Below, piece after piece: positions 12,537-29,600 of a stretch of 64,000 nucleotides of DNA. Both the position numbers and the translations under genes were made by a program. The notes under the pieces were generated by a model that was given only the letters and a program-made list of their open reading frames with translations, ran no database searches and had not been told where the DNA came from. The stretch's first letter is position 1. Every line of letters begins with the position of its first letter. The stretch is taken from positions 2,304,001 through 2,368,000 of the forward strand of contig NC_080558.1 in NCBI RefSeq assembly GCF_030253575.1. The letters run 5' to 3'. The stretch comes from Rhododendron vialii. Its lineage: Eukaryota > Streptophyta > Magnoliopsida > Ericales > Ericaceae.

Positions 12537-12993
12537 GAGAAACTTTTATGTATACCGGGGATACCAAGGGAAATGGTATTTTCTCCGGTCCATTTTTCAT
12601 TTTTTCAGCTATTTTTTGATCACATTTTGATGATCAGCTCCTTTCATTTTATAGAATTTGGTGAGAACCTTATTCATACAAAAAATCGTGTTCATCGGAC
12701 TTTATTTGATTTATAATCGACACACGTGAAAATCACAAAAAAAAAAAAAATTGGGATCCAATTCAGTATTTTTTGGACCCAGTTTTGATTTTCTTCAAAT
12801 TTCACGTGTGCCGATCATGCACCTACTAAAGTTCGATGAACACAATTTTTAGTATGAATAAGGTTCTCACCAAACTCTACAAAATGAATGGAGCCGATCA
12901 TCAAAATGTGATCAAAAAATGGCCGAAAAATAAAAAATGGACCGGAGGGGATACCAATTTCCTTGGTATCTCGGGTATACATAAAAGTTTCTC
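12537..12993. mobile_element. Foldback MITE, 457 bp, with about 195-bp arms
   Basis: The ends are exact inverted copies (GAGAAACTTTTATGTATACC on the left; its reverse complement GGTATACATAAAAGTTTCTC on the right). The inverted similarity continues for about 195 bp per arm through ATTTTTTGATCACATTTTGA, GGTGAGAACCTTATTCATAC and CACACGTGAAA. Arm identity is roughly 80-85% by eye, with A-rich DNA between the arms. Target duplication was not resolved. It is long enough to form a stable hairpin RNA if transcribed. Confidence 0.82.
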
Positions 12994-13514
12994 AATAAGC
13001 TGAATAATAATACTGTAACAGATAAGTTCAGCAAAAAAAAATTCCACGAAAGGGAAAAGAAAAAAAAATAAAAAGGTGCTAAAAAAAGTGCAAATAAAAG
13101 TGGGAAGAAAAATTCAAAATGTGGTTTAGATTCACATTTGGTGTAATAAAGACGTAATAGTAATAATTCTGAGCCATTGATTTTTCAGGCAATTATATCC
13201 ATTGATGTTTGGCTGACACTGCTGAGTGGTCGGTCTGCTTGAACGAGTCCCACCTCGGGTATCTGTGCTCGAACATGAATGGATCGCTGACATGAAGTTC
13301 AGCACCACGAGGTGCCTTCATGGAAAATTGCATTAAAGAGAAACAGTAAGGGATACTAAGCATATTTAGTACACTTCCTTGGATAGTTTTTCAAGCTCTT
13401 CACAGCTGCTGGGATTGACAGACAATGCTATACTGTCCATATTTCTTTCCCAATCATGCCAAAAAGAAGAGGAAATGAGGTCTATATATTGATGTATAGA
13501 TGTATACGCACATA

Positions 13515-19653
<6,139 letters not shown>

Positions 19654-20934
19654 TCTCTCCAAAACCCAAGGAGAAATTTGGGAATTTGGTGTATACAAAT
19701 GGTTCCCCTGTTTTTATGAACGAAAGCAGGGGAGCTGAGAAGCAGAGTTTCCTTATTCCAAATAACGGGATGCACTATTGGATGATTTTATCTCTGTTAT
19801 CCAAACTCAATTGCATCCACCAATTTTGTTTTGTTTCCATGTGACCCTTCCAAAAGTATGCATTTACAGCAAAGCCCTCACACTGGTTTGTACTTGCTAC
19901 CAGAACTTGAGGTGTATGTTACTCCATTTGGCATAGTTTTTTTTTTTTTTTTCCCCAAACGGTCAGAGTTGTTCGGGCCAGCTTACACGCACCTTAGACT
20001 ATTTCTCTCTTCGATCCGGTCAAAGGTAAGACGTCCATGCCAGGGTCAAGGGTGTTTGCCGGGTTTAGGAGTGTCTTAATCAGCTTACGCGCACCTTTTC
20101 TATTCCCCTCTCCGATCTGGTCAAAGGCAGGACATCCATGTCATGACTAAGAGATTCACCAGAGATTTTTGTCTTGCGGCTTGGCCCTAAAAGGTTGCCT
20201 AGTTTCGAGCGAACTCTCAATCTTTACTTTGGATTGGTCAGATTTGGTATGTAGCATAATTGAATTGCTAGTTGAGGAATATGTTAGTATGGTGACTTGG
20301 GTCTGGGGATAGTTATCCCCCGAGAAACACAGGCCATGGAGTCACATGAACTAGACAAAATTAGCAGACAGTATGTATGCCTTTCTATGGTCTACTTCTA
20401 TCCCTTTATTTTTCCAATTTTGGGAACAGAGTAGTTGGAGGTCAATTCTATTCGAAACTCTTCCAATTTTTTACATTTTTCTCTTCATTTTTCTTCACCT
20501 GGAAAATCAAGAATTAAGGAATGATTAGAAAAACTATGATACAAAGAAAAACTCCTTTGCATTATACTGAATTACCAATAAACCCCTTCACTGTCATGAA
20601 TTCCACTTCCTCTTTTCCTTTCATCTTTCTCATTCCCCCAGAAACCGTTGGACCAAACACGGTCTTAAGGTAAGAGGCAATGAAACTATTGAGAAACTTT
20701 TGCAAAGGCCAACAGAGGTCTAAGCTATGGTACTATTTCACAAAATTGGAAACAGAGGGAAACCCAATACATCTCTACTCTACAACTCATCTAAAAAATC
20801 CAATTACAACCCCACATTGTCCACCATTTATTGCTAGAAAACCCAGTTTACAATTAGGTGCAATTTTTAATGGGGTTTTTTTCCCTTCAATATTTCAAAG
20901 GGATCCTTGCATAGAACTCCTAATTGACGCCCGT
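19654..20934. other. Intergenic between APL1 and the carrier gene
   Basis: The left part is the APL1 promoter and 5' UTR. At about 19979-20065 and 20081-20170 are two diverged copies of a unit starting CAGCTTACACGCACCTT and containing GATCCGGTCAAAGG, possibly a short interspersed repeat preceded by a T run. The segment next to 20934 is the 3' side of the carrier gene. No additional gene was recognised. Confidence 0.45.
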
Positions 20935-23900
20935 TTAAGCACTCTTCAATCGGGGCCTGGCTATTAACAGAAACCTTTGGAGTGCAAGCATTAGAACCCA
21001 TGTGGTTTTTGTAATCTTCTCCTTCACCATCAAGAGCAATGCCGAGCTTAGCACCGTCTTCAAAATCTGAGACTGTAACCCTTTAAAGAAACCAAGCGGC
21101 CCTTCCCTTTCCCAAATCATGAGGATAGCATCCGATATTGACTTTCGGGACTTGGGTTGAGCTATCCTTGTTCCATCTTCATCGGATTCAGCAGCTTGAA
21201 TCATCACCTTACACCTGTCCGCATTTCGTTTCCAGAGTTTGTCAACGTTTAAGGGACAAAACACCAAGAAAAAGAGCGTATTTTTGCACCCAAAGACACA
21301 AGGGTGAAAATCTCATAAACCAGACCCGTAATTGTGCACAATCAAAATTAATGCAGTGGAGAGGAGATTGATAAGCAATAAAGTATTCAAAGCTGAAACA
21401 ACTAACTCAAAAGTAAAGTGTTTGAGAAGCGTCGAGATAAACAAAAAAATGAACCATGTTTTTGGGAAATGGGGCTTAGGGGAACTTTGGGTAATGAAAA
21501 TAGCGCGACATAACTTCCAAAAAACAAAAGAATATGCTCCCTCCAAGTTGGTGATAGATATCTGCCAATTTTTCATACGACCACCACAATACACAATGAC
21601 TTACCGAGGTTTCCGACACCCTCTACATGTAAATCATGAAATGCAGATGGAAGAATAAGAGAGTTGACAGACAGTGACTGAATTGGAAAACCCACCTGAT
21701 AGCTGGATATGTTAAACAAGTTGCGACACACTTTGAAACTGCACCCAGCAAGAATGCAGAAAAGGCAGAAAGAGATTCCGAGGACAATTCTGTATCATTC
21801 TTCTTGCTTCGCTTACCCTTCAGTAGTCTTTGTTTCAGCTGATCAAATACAGTGTACTGCAAAACATACAGTGAGAAATTGCAGAGGCGACGAAGACTTT
21901 CTTATGGAAAATGGTCAGGATTGAGCCAATTACCTTCTTATTATTAGATTTCTTGGAGGGTTCCAACCTAAAACCAATTGGCTATAGGTGGAGTAACCTC
22001 TAGAATTTATTAACCAAGCTTGGGTGGCTTAGATGAGCGATGTGGGACAAGTCTAACACTCCCCCTCACGTGCAGCTCGGATGCACGTGGAGGTGACAGA
22101 CCAGGAGCTGACTGACTGACTGACTCGGGCGACAGAGATGACAGAGACTTTCCCACGCGAGGTGAAGCCGCCCAAGACCTAGCTCTGATACCATGTTAGA
22201 TTTCTTGGAGGGTTCCAACCTAAAACCAATTGGCTATAGGTGGAGTAACCTCTAGAATTTATTAACCAAGCTTGGGTGGCTTAGATGAGCGATGTGGGAC
22301 AAGTCTAACACTTATAACCCCTATTCAACGTAAAGTCAATGTCATAGTGTGAACATGAAATTATCCCGATGTCCATCCAAAATATTTTGAGCCTGTTTGT
22401 TTGAGGCACAATAGTGACTGAATATGTAATCCCATTGGATATCTAGATCCAAAGGGCTACTAGTACAAAATATCCCACAAATATATCCAATGAGTCAATG
22501 ACCATTCAATTCCAACCGTCAAAATTTTAACTTTTTAACCCAACATTGGATATGTTTTCCCTTTAGAGAAAGCACAATCAAGTACCTGGATAGATGGATT
22601 TGCAGTCAGAAGAAGAGAGATGTCTAGAGCACTGAATGCGTCACTCCAAGTGCCCTCTGAAAGGCTTTTCCAGAGTCCTTTGGATTTTCCAAATTCACTT
22701 GTTTGCATCCTCGATGATGCTGTATCCAAAGGCTGGATCACAAAATCAGAATTAGCATGTCATAACAGAACAGAAAACCATACGAATGCTAGAGCTTGTC
22801 CCACATTGGTTAATTATAACCTCCAAAACTAGTATCTAAGCCTGGGCGGCCTCTTCACTCATTACCAATTGGTTTTGAGTTGGATGCTTTAACAACAGAC
22901 AAGAATAAAAACAGAAACCCCAAGTCTGATTTGGTGAGGAAAAAAGAAGAAATATGGTAATGACTCCAGAATAAAAGGAAAAAGAATGCTTACTTCATCA
23001 AAAAAGTTTGATGATACTAGATCTTTGCAATTATAAATAGATTTTAAATATCTATTTCAAGTTATTAATAGAACTCACAATTAACTCCAAGTCTGCAAAC
23101 AAATTTCATCATTATTGCTTTTGTTATGATTCACAGTTTTCAGAAAAGCAAATAGAAATTTACTCTCCACAGAAGGATCAGATAAGAGCTATATATTTCA
23201 GCCTACATCCATTGGTAAATTGTACTTTGATCAGACAATCAGCACATGGATTTACATCGACTGTAATTTACAAGGGAAAAACGACTACTATCAAGCAACA
23301 AAATAACAAACCACAATATGACCTCACCTGGGTCACGACAACAGTAAAAGCCCCAGCGGCGGCGGCAAGAATCAAGTTAGCTTTGGTGTCAATAGATTTT
23401 GATCCACTTTTCTTTAAATATAGCTTCTTAAAGAAGCTATATCCATAGAAGTATATAAACTGATTTATAAAGGACTGCAGGTTCTTTGTCCCAAGGCCCT
23501 GGTACAGTGAGAGAACTTGATTGTTAGAAATTGCTTCCCAAAACACATCAGAAATGTTCCTGCATTGGAAAAGCAGCTGAATTAGTTAACTATCTCAGGG
23601 ACGATTCTTTACTCCAAATTCTCCTTCAGAAAGACAAAAAGTTTTATGAAACAAAATAGTTGTCCCATTTCCCAAACATGGTGTGTGGAATTCCTTTATC
23701 AGAATGTTCAAGAGACTCAATGCACCAAATTTGAGAATAAATAATGTCCGGAGGAGGCGGAAACCATGGATATTTTCACTTAAAAACTATTGACAGAATC
23801 CAAGTCGTCCGTTATATAAACCAAAATTCAATTTTTTATATACCTATCGATGATGTCTGATTTAGCTGATTTTTTGCTGGAATACACTATTCTGTAGACT

Positions 23901-24369
23901 CTCTATGAGATGAACGGTTCACATCACCGCAATGAACACGTGGTAGGTCCCACAAATGGGTGGCGGAAACCTCATCCGGAAATAACTTATTCTCCCCGAA
24001 TTTCATTACAGATTAACTCAATTCAAGATTTTCCTCTTTCCATCTCTTGCATAACACAAGTTGCACAAGAATCAAGGCGTGTAGTAGAATCAAGATAACA
24101 CCTTTTGAACGAACCCTAATTGATAATTGGGCGGATAACCCACAACCCACATCCAAAACAACTCAATCGCATCAAATTCAAAACTCAAAGAGAGAGAAAG
24201 AGAGAGAGGGAGAGGTGAAGGAATACCTGTACTTTTGCTGATTGTGAGCTCGAACTTCGGCTTGGTACTTAGTCTTGCACGTATCCAACGGGTAAAGTAC
24301 GGTTGTGCTCACAAGTGCTCCAATGGCTCCCGAAGTAGCCTCCGACAGCGGAGCCAGATCAAAACCCAT
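20935..24369 (-). CDS. PNC1: Peroxisomal adenine nucleotide carrier
   Basis: This mitochondrial-carrier-family protein sits in the peroxisome membrane and swaps cytosolic ATP for AMP/ADP. The ATP fuels acyl-CoA synthetases for beta-oxidation, as in Arabidopsis PNC1/PNC2. Five exons (24369-24227, 23559-23328, 22732-22586, 21856-21696, 21214-20935) join in phase to 320 aa, the family's usual length. It starts [20 protein letters not shown]. The three repeat signatures are [30 protein letters not shown] and [13 protein letters not shown]. The pieces [35 protein letters not shown] and [20 protein letters not shown] are typical of PNC rather than other carriers. PNC1 versus PNC2 cannot be separated by eye. 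Intron 4 holds a TRIM and intron 3 a solo LTR. Head to head with the MAPKKK gene. Confidence 0.92.
21942..22310 (-). mobile_element. TRIM (miniature LTR retrotransposon) in PNC intron 4
   Basis: A 369-bp element has two 117-bp LTRs at 21942-22058 and 22194-22310 that look identical apart from the outer end. Internal DNA is only about 135 bp and non-coding. On the minus strand the 5' LTR (22310-22194) is followed at once by TGGTATCAGAGC (22193-22182), the primer site matching plant initiator Met tRNA. A G/A-rich tract (GTGAGGGGGAG) precedes the other LTR. The 5-bp target duplication CTTAT flanks it (21937-21941 and 22311-22315). With near-identical LTRs it is a very young insertion. TRIMs carry no genes by nature, and this one looks structurally whole. 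Confidence 0.95.
22787..22894 (+). mobile_element. Solo LTR of a related TRIM, PNC intron 3
   Basis: This 108-bp segment starts TGCTAGAGCTTGTCCCACAT and ends CTTTAACA. It shares CTTGTCCCACAT and CCAATTGGTTTTGAGTTGGA-like blocks, in the same order, with the LTR of the TRIM at 21942-22310 but lies in the opposite orientation. No second LTR is present, and the target duplication is not clear. Fossil solo LTR. Confidence 0.6.
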
Positions 24370-24846
24370 TACCCTCTGCTGAAATTCTATTTACACGAAA
24401 TGAAACTACACATAGCTTTGGATTGGGGCATTAAGTTGAAGATTTTGAAGTGATTGGAATTCGAGGGGTTTCATTGAATTTAAAGAGTAGATCGTATTGG
24501 GATTCGCAATCGTAAGCTAATGATGGGCTTCCCTCTCTCCGCTTCTGATTTTCTCTCTCTATTACTCTCCGACGTTTCGGTATTTGAGAGAAATTACGCC
24601 CCGTTCTGTTTTCTTGAAGAAGTTAATTTCAAATTTAAATATAACGAAAATAAAAAATAATTTTTTAATTTTTTTTATCATTTAAAATTTTGTATAGAGA
24701 ACTATTAAATAAGATTTACATTGGTAGAAAAATTATTTATGTAATTACATGATTTTTGAGCTTGAAATTACTTTTATTTTTAAAAGTTCTTTTTTTTTTA
24801 AAAACTGGAACACCCCCTTAGTAGTTATGCCCTATTTCGGAACCCA

Positions 24847-25053
24847 TTATAAGTACTTATTTTTTAATAAGGCAATTTCAAGCTAAAAAATAATGTGTCT
24901 ACGTAAATAATTTTTCTAATAATATGGATCTGATTTGATAGATCTCATTGAGATCTTTTGAACAATGCAAAAAAATCAAAAAATCATTTTTCATTTATAT
25001 TATTTTTGAGTTTGAAAATGTGAAATAAGTACTTATTTTTTAAGAATGAGTTC
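24847..25053 (+). repeat. AT-rich MITE-like repeat, copy B
   Basis: Same family and orientation as 1105-1312: AAGTACTTATTTTTTAATAA on the left, the central GATCTTTTGAACAATGC plus A-rich block, and AAATAAGTACTTATTTTTTA on the right. It sits in the promoter interval between the carrier and MAPKKK genes. Confidence 0.6.
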
Positions 25054-25127
25054 TAGAATGGGACTTTATTCCCGGAGTTTGTTTAGAGAGATAATGGTAG
25101 AAAATGCAAAGAAGAAAATAAAATATA

Positions 25128-25259
25128 TACTTTCTCCGTTTTACTTTAAATGTTCCCTTGGTGTAAAAAATAAAAAATATATATGTATAAATATATATTT
25201 TGGAATTTGAAAATGCATGAATTTTCATAAAAAACATTTAAAGTGAGACAAAGGAATAA
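25128..25259. mobile_element. Stowaway-like MITE
   Basis: Imperfect terminal inverted repeats: left TACTTTCTCCGTTTTACTTT continuing AAATG, right the reverse complement of CATTTAAAGTGAGACAAAGG. These resemble the CTCCCTCCGT... termini of Tc1/mariner-derived Stowaway MITEs, with a TA at the edge. AT-rich core, decayed. Confidence 0.6.
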
Positions 25260-25886
25260 TCATTTTGATGTTTTATTAGCAAAAATATCTTATAAAGTGG
25301 TAGAAAATATTGATAAATTCTTTTTTTTTTTGTGGTCAATATATTGGTGAATTCTTTGCTATGCAATTTTCTCTAAATATGTTACTGATGTTCAGATGTT
25401 TTGGTGATTGAAATTAATGAAAAATTTGATGTGACATAGGTCAGTTTTTTAAAATACGAAATTAATAGATGATTAATTGTTAATGAAGTTTATCCGATTA
25501 GATCGGATCAACGATGACTAAGCATATATCGATTAATTGCTCGAAAGTTACCGACTGTCCAATTAGCGCCTAACGAATTTTAGAATTTTAAAACATTGCA
25601 AATGGTCCGGGCTCCGGGCCATATACATCCGTCTGTGCGTTACATTTGCTCATTTTTTCATTTTTATAGTGACTCATTTAAGCAGAAAAATAAAAAATGG
25701 AGTAACTATTTTTGCCGATTTTTTAATTTTTGAAAAGGAGCCCTGTACCCTTTTCCCTCCTTCAAATCTCTCTCTCTCTCCCCACTGTCACACGAACTGC
25801 AACTACTCGAACCCTAGATTCTCCCCGTCAGAAACCAAAGCCCCCGATCACACTCGACTCTCCACTCTCCACACCAAACCCCAACA

Positions 25887-26600
25887 ATGCAAGAATTCAT
25901 CGGCTCAGTCCGTCGATCCCTGGTCTTCAAGCCCTCCGCCGTCGACGACAATTTCGGCGGCGGCTTCGGAGGATTCGTCGAGAAGGTCGGTTCGAGCATT
26001 CGAAACTCGAGAATCGGACTCTTCTCGAAGCCTCATCTCCCGGCGCTGCCACCGCCTGCGAAAGCTGACGACGAGAGTAGAAGTAGGAGAGACGAGGATG
26101 CGCCGACGATCCGGTGGAGGAGAGGTGAATTGATCGGGTGCGGCGCGTTTGGGAGGGTTTATATGGGAATGAACCTGGATTCCGGAGAGCTACTTGCCGT
26201 AAAACAGGTCAATTTGCACGCTTTTGTGTTAACTTTTTTTTCCTTCCTAATTTTGAAATGCCATATGTTTCTTCTGTTTCTTGGGTTGATTTGAAATGCT
26301 TTTGTGGTTGTAGTGATTTTCAGTTGTTTTTATATCTCTTGCGTTTGATTGTGCAGGTTTCAATTGCATCCAATGCTTCAATTTGTATGCTTTTGTGTTA
26401 CTTTTTCTTTCATATATTACCATTTTTTATGTTTTGTTTGGTTTGGGTTTTTGATTTTGAGGGAGGTTTTTGGGGTAATGAGTAGATAGATAGAGAGAGA
26501 AATGAGAGTAATAATTCTGAGAGAAAACTTATTAGGGACTGTGTGCAGAGAGAAAGGGTTGGATCTACGGACCCAAAGTGAACAGTCTTTACTAACAAGG

Positions 26601-26657
<57 letters not shown>

Positions 26658-29600
26658 GTTTGGGTGAACACAGGACGCATGACGGAGATAATATCGGTTC
26701 GTGTGTAAAATGGGCAAGCCCAGGTTAAACTTGAAATGTCACATGTTTCTCGAGTTGTTTTGAAATGCTTTTGTGGTTACTGTGTTGATTTGAAATGCTT
26801 TGTGGTTCTTGTGTGTTTTTAATATTTTTATTTCTTTTTTGTTTGATTGTGCAGGTTTCAATTGCATCGAATGCTTCAAAAGATAAAGCACAGGTTAGGG
26901 ACCAGATCTGTTGATGTGAAATTCGGTTGCTTTGTTTAGTTTGCAGCTCAAATCAGTCAGGTCAAATATTGAGTAGTGGAACCACTTCATTTGTATTATG
27001 CAATTGGAAGTGAAATTTACCATTTATAAAATGGGTTGATTTGGTAGTACAATTACCAAATTGTCAATCTAGTAGTTAATATACTGCAATTCAACACTAG
27101 AATACTAGTTCCTCAATCCATGGTATGCAATAAACTGAATCAACATGCCCAATTAGTCTGACAAACAAGACGCAATGATGTGTCCAACTAAAATCCTGAT
27201 TTTTCCAAAACCTTCATCCAAGCTCCATAGATTCAGAAGTTGTACCCTTGTAGCTTTCTTCTTTTAACTTTGTATCTTGGGCTTGTTTAAACCTTTGCTT
27301 GCTTAGCAAGGGCACTGGAGTCCCAGAGGGATTTCAAAAGTGAAGAGAGAAAGGACGTTTTACAATATCTAGGCTAGAACCTAGATAAATCTAAATTGAG
27401 AAAATAAAACTGCAACTCAATTCTGTATTTGTTGGACTGATTGCCAAACTTATACTCCAGGGGCTCTAGGACTTAACAGACATTTTCGTATTTTGAGGAT
27501 CAAAGCATTTTGCTTCGGTTCATTAGGAAAAATTAGTTTGTCGTAACTTTATTGGATTGCATTGTTTATTGATAACAAATTTGCTTAATAGGCCCACATT
27601 AGAGAGCTCGAAGAAGAAGTCAAGCTCCTTAAGAATCTTTCGCATCCAAACATTGTTGTAAGTATTGCATGTGAAATCTTACTCAAATGGTGCTTTCTGA
27701 ACGTTGTTCTTTGACTGTTCTTTTTGTCTTGTGGTGGTTGTGTAACTGCACTTTTCTTTTCTTTTTTCTCCTAGAGATACTTGGGGACAGCTAGAGAGGA
27801 GGAATCACTAAATATTTTGTTGGAATTTGTTCCTGGTGGATCCATCTCATCACTTCTGGGAAAGTTTGGTTCATTCCCTGAATCTGTAAGTGACTGCCAC
27901 TCATTCAAATTATCAAATTTCTGTTTTCTGTTACAAAGTTTCTCTCGAAATGTTTTTGCTAATAAACTGGTTATAAGAATGTACATGAATTAGCCCTATC
28001 TTGGGAGACCAAGATATGCTCTCATTGAACTTCATATTTTCTGTCTGGTATAGTGAAGTTTCTTTTGGAAGCTGTTTGCCAAGTAGGTGCGAGAACACGC
28101 ATGAAATAGCCTTGGAACTTTGATAACCTTACTTTTTGAAGTGCAATTTCAATCTGGGTGTATGGTTTTTGAAATTTCACTTTGAATCTGCATTCTTAAC
28201 AGGTTATAAGAATGTATACGAAACAATTGCTGTTGGGATTGGAATACCTTCACGAGAATGGGATAATGCACAGGGACATAAAGGTACCTTCACCTTCTTG
28301 CAAAATGGTTCTTAAAGAATAAGACGCTGTATTAATCTCCCTCTCTCCGCATAGAAATATTTACATGTTTGTATCCATTTAGCTGGTTTGATTTTAGGGT
28401 CATGCTTCTTTCAGGGGGCCAACATTCTTGTTGACAACAAGGGATGCATAAAACTTGCTGACTTCGGTGCCTCAAAGAAAGTTGTCGAATTGGTAAGAGC
28501 ACTTTTTCCATCATTTGCAACTTTTATTTTCCTTTCTAGTGGTTTCTGTAACTTTCGTTCCAAGGTGACATCATGTCACAATGATGCATTCCTGAGTATG
28601 CATGTTGCTGCAGGCCACTATAACTGGTGCCAAGTCAATGAAGGGCACTCCTTATTGGATGGCTCCTGAAGTTATTCTTCAAACAGGGCACAGCTTGTGA
28701 GTACATTCAAGCACAACTCTATGCTTATAGCTGAGCAGTAGAAACTTTAAACTTTTTTTCTTGAAGTGATTGCATATTTTTATATTTACATAGACGATAT
28801 ACGTTATGAAAGTCATCTTAATGGTTTAAGATGGCCTTGTACCTGAAACTTGAATAGGATCTTATGAAGAGACTTGCTATGTAATAAATACTCTCCCTGT
28901 TTTCCTTTAAAAGGATACACATACACCACATTAGTTACCTACTTTTGTGATCCTTTGACTTCATAATTTTAAATTAAACATTCCAGTTCTGCTGATATAT
29001 GGAGTGTTGGATGTACTGTTATTGAGATGGCCACAGGAAAACCTCCATGGAGCCAGCAGTATCAGGAGGAGGTACTTAAAGCCACCATCTTTTACTAGCT
29101 TTCTGCTGAAGTATCTCTATGCGCTATTCAGGCCTTAGCCAAATCATTTGGTGTTTCTTTCAGGTTGCTGCTCTCTTCCATATTGGGACGACTAAATCTC
29201 ACCCTCCGATCCCTGAGCATCTCTCAGTTGAGGCAAAAGATTTCTTGTTGAAGTGTTTGCAGAAGTAGGTTCTCCTTGCCTACTAGTTGTGCTTGTTTCT
29301 TCTCATGCACTCACTCTTTTGCCCCTTGAAGAAAGGAAGTAAATTACGGCTGTTTGATCCATAGTTCGAATAGCTGATATATCGATTTACAAGTGGATAG
29401 TTTGCACTACTGTTTTCAAGGTTGTTTCCTTCTCTAATGCTTCTATGGCAAAAATGAACTCGCAGGGAACCAAACTTAAGGCTTTCTGCATTAGATCTGC
29501 TGCAGGTATGTTAACATGTTAATTTCATATACATAAATTGACGTGAAAATGCTGGCTATCTGTAGAGGAGTATAGTAATGGTGGATAAAATACTTAGTCA

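Larger units (their letters stand above)
10843..13514. other. Intergenic between RHF1A and APL1
   Basis: The right part of the 10843-11000 stretch is the promoter side of the minus-strand RHF1A gene. The rest is AT-rich and holds two foldback elements (11031-11196 and 12537-12993) and a 42-bp-period duplication (12175-12249). The final 200-300 bases should be the APL1 3' UTR. No other gene was found. Confidence 0.5.
24370..25886. other. Shared upstream region of PNC and ANP genes
   Basis: This 1.5-kb divergent intergenic region must hold both promoters. It contains the AT-rich repeat copy B (24847-25053) and a Stowaway-like MITE (25128-25259). A CT-rich stretch at 25766-25785 sits about 100 bases before the ANP start, typical of a plant 5' UTR. 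No further gene was found. Confidence 0.55.

Noticed and set aside
22182-22193. tRNA-Met-like sequence as a tRNA gene
   Set aside because: Only the 12-base primer-binding site of a TRIM is present. There is no cloverleaf. No tRNA or rRNA gene was found in the window.
25669-26133. A 154-codon open frame overlapping the ANP start
   Set aside because: It lies in another frame of the 5' UTR and ANP exon 1. The frame from 25887 matches the ANP N-terminus and the kinase domain.
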